In this document: piece after piece, positions 42,048 through 48,007 of the stretch
How the letters are laid out: every line of letters begins with the position of its first letter
How positions within the stretch are numbered: the stretch's first letter is position 1
Position numbers and translations under genes: made by a program
The notes under the pieces: model-generated
What the model was told of the DNA's origin: nothing
The model's input: the letters and a program-made list of their open reading frames with translations, nothing else
The model's database searches: none
Assembly: GCF_017874575.1 (NCBI RefSeq)
Contig: NZ_JAGGLU010000015.1
Coordinates: 1-48,007, forward strand
Length of the DNA: 48,007 bases
Direction of reading: 5' to 3'
DNA from: Lactobacillus colini
Lineage (GTDB): Bacteria > Bacillota > Bacilli > Lactobacillales > Lactobacillaceae

Positions 42048-42932
42048 ATGCAAACTAAAGGATTGAGAAGGCAAGTGGGTTGGTTATATGTACTGCCGGC
42101 ACTATTGTTGTTATTGACGTTTTTAATTATTCCATTTTTGATGTCATTTAGTTATTCTTTTACAGACTATAATATTTTGACACCAAATGTAAAAAATTTC
42201 GTTGGTCTTCAAAATTATATTAATACTTTTAAAGATCCAGTATTTTTACAAAGCTTGAAGAATATTGCTCAGTTTATTGTCTTTATTATGCCAATACAAG
42301 TCGGAGCAGCTTTAGGATTAGCACTAATAGTTAATAAAAAGCGTCCAGGTAACATGTTCTTTAAAATTTCATTTTTTGCTCCACAAGTTGTGTCACTAAC
42401 AGTTGTCTCAATTCTGTGGATGTATATTTTGAATCCGGATCAAGGCTTATTAAATGGTATTTTGGGGATATTCCATATTAAGCCTCAGCCATTCTTGACA
42501 TCTCCAAAGCAAGCAATGTTTGCCATTATTGGAGTATCAGCTTGGCAAGGCGCAGGTTATCAAATGCTGATTTTCCTTTCAGGTTTACAAAGTATCCCTC
42601 AGTCACTTTATGAAGCTGCAGAGTTAGATGGTGCCAATGCATGGCAAAGATTTATTCATATTACTTTACCGATGCTTAAGCCAACATCAGTTATGATTTT
42701 GACTACTACATTTATTAGTGCCTTTAACTTAATGACACAGCCAATGATTATGACGCAAGGTGGACCTCAAAACTCAACTATGACACCAATCTATTACATT
42801 TATCGTACTGGCTTTACTGATCGCCAATTAGGATATGCGAGTGCCATGAGTGTAATTTACGGTATTGTGATTATTATCTTTACTATTATTCAAAGAAAGA
42901 TTACTAATGCTGGAGGTGATGAGAATGAATAG
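42048..42932 (+). CDS. msmF: Sugar ABC transporter permease
   Basis: The 294-aa protein has six membrane helices and the ABC importer EAA loop, here YEAAELDGANAWQRFIHITLPMLKP (about 192-216), which docks to the MsmK ATPase. It belongs to the MalF-type family of oligosaccharide permeases. Ribosome binding site AAAGGGAG. It overlaps msmG by eight bases. Together with MsmG it forms the channel for the fructo-oligosaccharide taken by MsmE. Confidence 0.94.
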   Translation: MQTKGLRRQVGWLYVLPALLLLLTFLIIPFLMSFSYSFTDYNILTPNVKNFVGLQNYINTFKDPVFLQSLKNIAQFIVFIMPIQVGAALGLALIVNKKRPGNMFFKISFFAPQVVSLTVVSILWMYILNPDQGLLNGILGIFHIKPQPFLTSPKQAMFAIIGVSAWQGAGYQMLIFLSGLQSIPQSLYEAAELDGANAWQRFIHITLPMLKPTSVMILTTTFISAFNLMTQPMIMTQGGPQNSTMTPIYYIYRTGFTDRQLGYASAMSVIYGIVIIIFTIIQRKITNAGGDENE

Positions 42933-43782
42933 AATTATTTCTCGCAAAACATTCCATATAGTATGGACTACAGTCTTAATTACTTTATTGGCTCTATTCT
43001 TCTTATTCCCGTTAGTTTGGATGATTGTTTCCTCAATGAAGCCTGAACAGCAAATTTACAATAATATCAGTAACTTCAAGGCGTTTTTGCCATCAGCTAA
43101 TATAAGCGAATGGGGCAAGGCATACAGTAGTATTTTTCACCGTTTTAATGTATTTCGCTATATTTTGAACAGTGTGTTCTATGCTGTTTCATTGACAATT
43201 GGATCTTTACTAGTAAATTCTTTGGCAGGTTATGGATTTGCTAAATATAAGTTTACTGGTAGAAAGCTAATTTTTGGCTTGTTAATTGCAATGTTAGTTA
43301 TACCTGGAGCTACTTTATTAATTCAACAGTTCCAAGTTGCCAAGACTATAGGAATTTTGAATACCCCATTGGCAGTAATTTTACCAGGTATGTCGAGTCC
43401 ATTTTATATTTATATGTTTCGAAATGCTTTTGCCGAAATTCCAGATAGTGTGACAGAAGCTGCAGAATTGGATGGAGCTAGCAATTTAAGAATTTTTTGG
43501 AATATTTTACTTCCAATGACAATGCCTACTGTTGCAACTGTTGGTACACTTTCGTTTATTGGTAGCTGGAATGATTATGTATGGCCATTGATGGTTTTGA
43601 CAAATTCTGATCAATTCCCATTGCAAGTTGCTATTACTAATATTAATAATACTCAACCTGTATATATGAACCAAGTGATGTCCATCTTAACAATTTCGAC
43701 TGTACCATTAATATTAGTCTATATCTTTTTCCAAAAGTACTTGGTTCAAGGTATGGGATCTGCTGGGAATGGTGATAAGTAA
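42925..43782 (+). CDS. msmG: Sugar ABC transporter permease
   Basis: The 285-aa protein is a MalG-type permease with six helices and EAA loop TEAAELDGASNLRIFWNILLPMTMP. The frame is open from 42907, but GGAGG (42912-42916) stands eight bases before ATG 42925, inside the 3' end of msmF, so that ATG is the start. It overlaps msmF by eight bases and the following GH32 gene by the last base of its stop (TAATG), indicating coupled translation. Confidence 0.93.
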   Translation: MNRIISRKTFHIVWTTVLITLLALFFLFPLVWMIVSSMKPEQQIYNNISNFKAFLPSANISEWGKAYSSIFHRFNVFRYILNSVFYAVSLTIGSLLVNSLAGYGFAKYKFTGRKLIFGLLIAMLVIPGATLLIQQFQVAKTIGILNTPLAVILPGMSSPFYIYMFRNAFAEIPDSVTEAAELDGASNLRIFWNILLPMTMPTVATVGTLSFIGSWNDYVWPLMVLTNSDQFPLQVAITNINNTQPVYMNQVMSILTISTVPLILVYIFFQKYLVQGMGSAGNGDK

Positions 43783-45080
43783 TGAATGCAAATGAGTATA
43801 TTTATAAAAAAATTAGAACATTGGATGGTGATGATTTAAGACCTAAACTGCATTTTACAGCCCCTTATGGCTGGTTGAATGATCCAAATGGATTAATTTT
43901 TTACAAAAATTATTATCATCTGTTCTACCAATATAATCCTTATGGCACTATGTGGGACACAATGCATTGGGGCCATGCTAGAAGTAAAGATTTGATTCAT
44001 TGGCAAGACTTACCTATTGCTATGTTTCCAGATCATGACTATGACAAAGGCGGAGTATTTTCAGGATCATCAATTGAAAAGGACGGCCGCTTATATGTAA
44101 TTTACACTGGACATGTGATTAGTGAAGATAGTGCAGTTGAAACGCAATGTGTAGCTTGGTCAGATGATGGCATTAACTTTACTAAATATGAAAATAACCC
44201 TGTTATGACTTACGATGATGTTCCTGGAGCTAATAATCCAGCTAACTTTCGTGATCCAAAAGTATTTGAACATGATGGCAAATACTATTGTGTCTTAGCT
44301 GCTGAAATTCAGTCAAAGGGAAGTATAGTTTTATTTGAATCTAAAGATTTATTATCTTGGCATTTTAAGAAAGTCTTATTACAAGATAATAAGATATTAG
44401 GGATTATGACAGAATGTCCTGATTTCTTTAGTGTTGCTGGAAATGATTATATTTTGTTTAGTTCAATTTTTGGAATTGGTCAAAATAGTATCGTATATGC
44501 AGCTCAAGGAAAAATGGATTGGAGTAACTTTGATTTTGAAATAAATAAAATTAAACGGGTTGATCAATCTGATGATTTTTATGCTTCTCAATCATTAGTG
44601 GATAAGGATAATCGTAGAATAATGATTCCTTGGCTTAGGAGTGTTGATCATACTGATTATTTATCACGGACTAATCACTCTTGGAATGGAATGATGGGAA
44701 TTCCAAGAATAATGGAAAATCAAAATAAAAATTTGATTCAAAAGCCGATAGGTACAATTAAGGAATTATCAAAAGATATAAGTAACATTAGCTTAGGAGT
44801 TTATCGAATAACAGATTTTCTAATAAATCAAAAACTAATTTTAAAAGGTAAAAATGGTCAAGCTGAAATTTTAAGATATGTAGACAGATATTTAATCTCA
44901 ATAGATTCTCCAGTTTTTAAGCGGAAGTTTGAATTGAAATCAAATGTTGCTGAAATAGAATTTGTTAATGATGATTCGGTTTTAGAATTTTATAGTAATG
45001 ATGCAGCAATGAGTATTGTTACTTTTATTACAGGGATTGACCATATTTCATATGTCAAAGAGGTAGAAACTAATGGTTAA
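43782..45080 (+). CDS. bfrA: Beta-fructosidase, GH32
   Basis: The 432-aa protein has the GH32 motifs in order: nucleophile Asp34 in [11 protein letters not shown] in [14 protein letters not shown] and acid/base Glu in [10 protein letters not shown], plus the FSGSS motif. No signal peptide is visible, so it acts in the cytoplasm on fructo-oligosaccharides brought in by MsmEFGK. It differs from ScrB in length and N-terminus and lies inside the msm operon in the place of BfrA of L. acidophilus. The C-terminal sandwich is shorter than in ScrB. It overlaps msmG by one base and msmK by eight. Confidence 0.92.
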   Translation: MNANEYIYKKIRTLDGDDLRPKLHFTAPYGWLNDPNGLIFYKNYYHLFYQYNPYGTMWDTMHWGHARSKDLIHWQDLPIAMFPDHDYDKGGVFSGSSIEKDGRLYVIYTGHVISEDSAVETQCVAWSDDGINFTKYENNPVMTYDDVPGANNPANFRDPKVFEHDGKYYCVLAAEIQSKGSIVLFESKDLLSWHFKKVLLQDNKILGIMTECPDFFSVAGNDYILFSSIFGIGQNSIVYAAQGKMDWSNFDFEINKIKRVDQSDDFYASQSLVDKDNRRIMIPWLRSVDHTDYLSRTNHSWNGMMGIPRIMENQNKNLIQKPIGTIKELSKDISNISLGVYRITDFLINQKLILKGKNGQAEILRYVDRYLISIDSPVFKRKFELKSNVAEIEFVNDDSVLEFYSNDAAMSIVTFITGIDHISYVKEVETNG

Positions 45081-46182
45081 AATTGACTTAGATCATGTTT
45101 ATAAAAAATATGATAATGCTAAAAATTATTCTGTAAAGGACTTCAATCTCCATATTAATCCCCAAGAATTTATAGTTTTTGTTGGACCATCAGGTTGTGG
45201 GAAATCAACAACTTTAAGAATGATTGCAGGTCTAGAAGATATTACCAAGGGTACTTTTAAAATTGATGGTAAAGTCATGAATGATGTAGCACCTAAGAAT
45301 CGTGACATTGCCATGGTCTTTCAGAATTATGCTTTATATCCTCATATGACTGTTTATGATAATATGGCTTTTGGATTGAAATTGAATAAAGTATCAAAAT
45401 CTGAAATTGATAAAAAGATTCAAAAAGCTTCTGAAATTTTAGGCTTAAAAGAATATCTAAAGCGTAAGCCTGCCGCCTTATCTGGTGGACAACGTCAGCG
45501 TGTCGCTTTAGGACGAGCAATTGTTAGGGATGCTCCTATATTCTTAATGGATGAACCCTTATCAAATTTAGATGCTAAGCTACGTGTTACTATGCGGGCT
45601 GAAATTGCCAAGATTCATCAACAGCTTAAAACTACTACTATTTATGTAACTCACGATCAAACTGAAGCTATGACTTTAGCAGATAGAATTGTAGTTTTAA
45701 AAGATGGTCAAATTCAACAAGTTGGTACCCCAATGGAAGTTTATAACAAGCCTGCCAATGTTTTTGTGGCTGGATTCATTGGATCACCAGCAATGAATTT
45801 CTTTAATGTCAAACTTGAAAATGGTTTGGTTCATGATATAAATGGAGATTTTAATATTCCTGTTCCAGAAGGTAAGTTAAATATTTTAAAAGATAAAGGA
45901 TATGATGGTCAGGAACTAATTATGGGTATTAGACCTGAAGATGTTCATACAGAACAGGTATTCTTAGAAAGCTTTCCTCATAATGTTGTAGAATCAACGG
46001 TTGTTGTATCTGAGCTTTTAGGCTCTGAAACTCAATTGTATACTAATCTGGGTGGTACCGAATTAGTATCAAAGGTAGATGCACGTGATTTTGCTAAGCC
46101 GGGTGCTCATGTAAAGATGGGCTTTGAAATGAATAAGGTTCACTTCTTTGATAAAGATAGTGAAGAAACTTTAGATAACTAA
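45073..46182 (+). CDS. msmK: Sugar ABC transporter ATPase
   Basis: The 369-aa protein is a MalK/MsmK-type ATPase: Walker [14 protein letters not shown]-loop [12 protein letters not shown], signature [14 protein letters not shown], Walker [17 protein letters not shown] and switch His in [10 protein letters not shown]. The C-terminal part (about 235-369) is a regulatory TOBE domain. It energises MsmFG and may serve other sugar importers. The start ATG follows GAGG and overlaps the 3' end of bfrA by eight bases. Confidence 0.95.
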   Translation: MVKIDLDHVYKKYDNAKNYSVKDFNLHINPQEFIVFVGPSGCGKSTTLRMIAGLEDITKGTFKIDGKVMNDVAPKNRDIAMVFQNYALYPHMTVYDNMAFGLKLNKVSKSEIDKKIQKASEILGLKEYLKRKPAALSGGQRQRVALGRAIVRDAPIFLMDEPLSNLDAKLRVTMRAEIAKIHQQLKTTTIYVTHDQTEAMTLADRIVVLKDGQIQQVGTPMEVYNKPANVFVAGFIGSPAMNFFNVKLENGLVHDINGDFNIPVPEGKLNILKDKGYDGQELIMGIRPEDVHTEQVFLESFPHNVVESTVVVSELLGSETQLYTNLGGTELVSKVDARDFAKPGAHVKMGFEMNKVHFFDKDSEETLDN

Positions 46183-46266
46183 ACTTAATGTATGCAATCT
46201 TAATTATTTTCCCTCTAAATTAAGAAATATACTGTATATTGCACACTGCTTTTAAACAATATACTT

Positions 46267-46304
46267 AAAAAGTCAACTTGCTGATACAGGTTGACTTTTT
46301 ATAT
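46267..46304 (+). terminator. Terminator-like hairpin between msmK and gtfA
   Basis: Fourteen-base arms AAAAAGTCAACTTG (46267-46280) and CAGGTTGACTTTTT (46287-46300) with loop of six and a T-rich end. It lies 29 bp before gtfA inside the operon, so gtfA may be expressed at a lower level or from its own promoter. 46183-46266 shows no gene. Confidence 0.82.
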
Positions 46305-46328
46305 ATATAAAATTATCAGGAGAAAATT

Positions 46329-47771
46329 ATGAAATTACAAAATAAAACAATGTTAATAACTTATGCAGATAGTCTAGGAAATAATCTGCATGACTTACAG
46401 GAAGTTATGGATAAGTACTTTAAGGATGCAATAGGTGGTATTCATTTATTGCCGATCTTTCCATCGACAGGAGATCGTGGCTTCTCACCAACTCGATATG
46501 ATCAAATAGATCCAAAATTTGGAACGTGGGCTGATGTAGAAAAGTTAGGTGAACAATACTACCTAATGTTTGATTTTATGATTAATCACTTATCTAAACA
46601 TTCCGACCAATATCTTAATTATCAAAAGAACAAGGATAACAGTAAATATAAAGACTTGTTCCTAAATTGGAATAAATTTTGGTCTCAAGGTCGTCCGACT
46701 AAAGAAGATATTGACTTAATTTATAAACGCAAAGACAAAGCGCCATATCAAAAAATTGAGTTTGCAGATGGAACAAGTAGTAAAGTATGGAATACCTTTG
46801 GGGATGAACAAATTGATCTTGATATTAGAAGTAAAGTAACACAAAAATTTATAAAAGATTCACTACAAGGCTTAGCTAAGCATGGTGCAAGTATGATAAG
46901 GTTAGATGCTTTTGCTTATGCAGTAAAGAAGCTTGATACAAATGATTTCTTTGTAGAACCTGAAATTTGGGAATTACTTGATAAGGTAAAGGAGTATTTA
47001 AAGAATACAGAAGTACAACTTTTACCAGAAATCCATGAGCATTATACAATGCCCATGAAGGTATCAAAGCATGGATATTATATTTATGACTTTGCCTTAC
47101 CAATTGTTCTGTTATATTCAATTTATACAGGTAAGAGTAATCGCCTGGCTGCTTGGCTAAGAAAGTCGCCGATGAAGCAATTTACTACTCTTGATACTCA
47201 TGATGGTATAGGAGTAGTAGATGCTAAAGACATATTAAGCGATGACGAACTTGAAGATACTACTAATGAGTTATATAAGGTAGGAGCCAATGTAAAGCGC
47301 AAATATTCCGGCACAGAATACCATAACTTAGATATTTATCAAATTAATACTACTTATTATTCTGCTCTAGGAGATGACGATCAAAAGTACTTCTTAGCAA
47401 GGTTATTGCAAATTTTTGCTCCAGGTATACCACAGATTTATTATGTTGGATTACTTGCAGGTAGAAATGATTTAAAGCTTCTCGAAGAAACAAAAGAAGG
47501 AAGAAATATTAATCGTCACTACTATTCAATTGACGAAATAGATCAGGAAGTTAAAAGACCTGTTGTTCAAAAGCTGCTCAATCTTTTGAAGTTTAGAAAT
47601 AATACTCCTGCTTTTGATCTTGATGGTCAAATTAAAATAGAAACACCTTCAGAAAATGAAATCACTATTAAAAGAAGCAATAAGGATAGTGACGATATTG
47701 CTGAAGTTAGAGTTAATTTGAAGGAATTAAGCTATAGCGTTGAATATAATGGTAAAAGGATAGATTTTTAA
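46329..47771 (+). CDS. gtfA: Sucrose phosphorylase, GH13
   Basis: The 480-aa protein splits sucrose (or a sucrose phosphate) with phosphate to glucose-1-phosphate and fructose. It is a GH13_18-type barrel: nucleophile Asp193 in [12 protein letters not shown], acid/base Glu234 in LLPEIHEHY, and [10 protein letters not shown] with the third carboxylate. Opening [18 protein letters not shown] is typical of this family. Length is close to the family's usual 480-490. It ends the msm operon, as in L. acidophilus, and is followed one base on by a fructokinase gene that handles released fructose. Ribosome binding site AGGAGA. Confidence 0.94.
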   Translation: MKLQNKTMLITYADSLGNNLHDLQEVMDKYFKDAIGGIHLLPIFPSTGDRGFSPTRYDQIDPKFGTWADVEKLGEQYYLMFDFMINHLSKHSDQYLNYQKNKDNSKYKDLFLNWNKFWSQGRPTKEDIDLIYKRKDKAPYQKIEFADGTSSKVWNTFGDEQIDLDIRSKVTQKFIKDSLQGLAKHGASMIRLDAFAYAVKKLDTNDFFVEPEIWELLDKVKEYLKNTEVQLLPEIHEHYTMPMKVSKHGYYIYDFALPIVLLYSIYTGKSNRLAAWLRKSPMKQFTTLDTHDGIGVVDAKDILSDDELEDTTNELYKVGANVKRKYSGTEYHNLDIYQINTTYYSALGDDDQKYFLARLLQIFAPGIPQIYYVGLLAGRNDLKLLEETKEGRNINRHYYSIDEIDQEVKRPVVQKLLNLLKFRNNTPAFDLDGQIKIETPSENEITIKRSNKDSDDIAEVRVNLKELSYSVEYNGKRIDF

Positions 47772-47783
47772 ATGAGGTATAAA

Positions 47784-48007
47784 ATGACAGAAAATAAATA
47801 TGTTGGTAGTATCGAAGCTGGCGGTACTAAGTTCATTGTTGCTGTGCAAGATGTTGATAGTGGCAAGATTATTGCTCAAGATCGAATCTCAACTCAAGAT
47901 CCTAAAAAGACCCTTGAACAAAGTGCAGCCTTCTTCAAAGAGAATCCTGTTAATGCACTAGGTATCGGAACCTTTGGTCCAATTGATATTAATGAGAACT
48001 CTAGAAC
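47784..48007 (+). CDS. ROK-family fructokinase, N-terminal part
   Basis: The first 74 codons are visible; the gene continues beyond the window. The start YVGSIEAGGTKFIVAVQD has the ROK ATP-binding motif (GGTKF), and NALGIGTFGPIDIN is the next conserved strand, typical of the ScrK/YdhR fructokinase branch. ATG 47784 follows GAGG at six bases; an in-frame ATG at 47772 immediately behind the gtfA stop has none. It is likely cotranscribed with gtfA and phosphorylates the fructose set free by BfrA, GtfA and ScrB. Zn-binding and catalytic residues are outside the window. Confidence 0.85.
   Translation, partial: MTENKYVGSIEAGGTKFIVAVQDVDSGKIIAQDRISTQDPKKTLEQSAAFFKENPVNALGIGTFGPIDINENSR

Overview
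The window looks like a chromosomal segment of a host-associated Lactobacillus, most likely from the acidophilus/gasseri/johnsonii cluster. The DNA is strongly AT-rich, with Firmicutes-type ribosome binding sites and many intrinsic terminators. It carries a mannose-class PTS with a DUF956 gene, a T-box-controlled asnA, and a fructo-oligosaccharide operon in the order msmR-msmE-msmF-msmG-bfrA-msmK-gtfA, which is the order known from L. acidophilus. The species cannot be fixed from sequence alone. No tool was run: all calls come from reading translations, motifs and repeats by eye.

Layout. 1-760: the 3' end of a 5S rRNA and its terminator, then an IS982-type relic that keeps 17-bp inverted ends but only about 114 codons of a broken transposase. 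761-3966: manLMN and a DUF956 gene. 4135-10576: two tandem paralogous amino-acid permeases, a class I glutamine-amidotransferase-like (C26) hydrolase, a third permease and a MATE exporter. 10581-12980: asnA with its T-box leader and an EamA transporter.

12990-20255 is a self-contained bacteriocin locus. It has a 29-aa peptide gene, an AgrC-like kinase, a LytTR response regulator, a lactococcin-972-like bacteriocin with its 7TM-type immunity/export protein and ABC ATPase, and a divergent ABC exporter. The bacteriocin operon and the exporter share an intergenic region with a perfect 11-bp direct repeat at 21-bp period, the expected shape of a LytTR-regulator site. I read this as a peptide-pheromone-controlled lactococcin-972-type system.

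20260-22774: free methionine-R-sulfoxide reductase, a cationic amino-acid permease and gatD without an adjacent murT. 22900-29117: a beta-glucoside module (6-phospho-beta-glucosidase, PTS IIBCA, RpiR regulator), an AAA/DUF4143 ATPase behind three operator-like dyads, an IS3 fragment and a second copy of the rpiR 3' end. The whole block is bracketed by a 27-bp direct repeat, suggesting insertion between gatD and an MFS exporter. That exporter (29291-30508) follows a 24-aa leader peptide and four mutually exclusive hairpin arms, a classic translational attenuator.

30586-32348: pyridoxal kinase-like protein and a tyrosine phosphatase. 32405-48007: a sucrose and fructan region with scrR-scrB and divergent scrA, then a small cassette (secreted cationic protein plus membrane miniprotein) bounded by near-identical terminators, a second DUF4143 ATPase behind three AT-rich dyads, and the complete msm/bfr/gtfA operon ending in a truncated ROK fructokinase. 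Sugars enter by PTS (mannose/glucose, beta-glucosides, sucrose) or by the Msm ABC importer, and cre-like and LacI-type operator sites lie in front of most of these operons.
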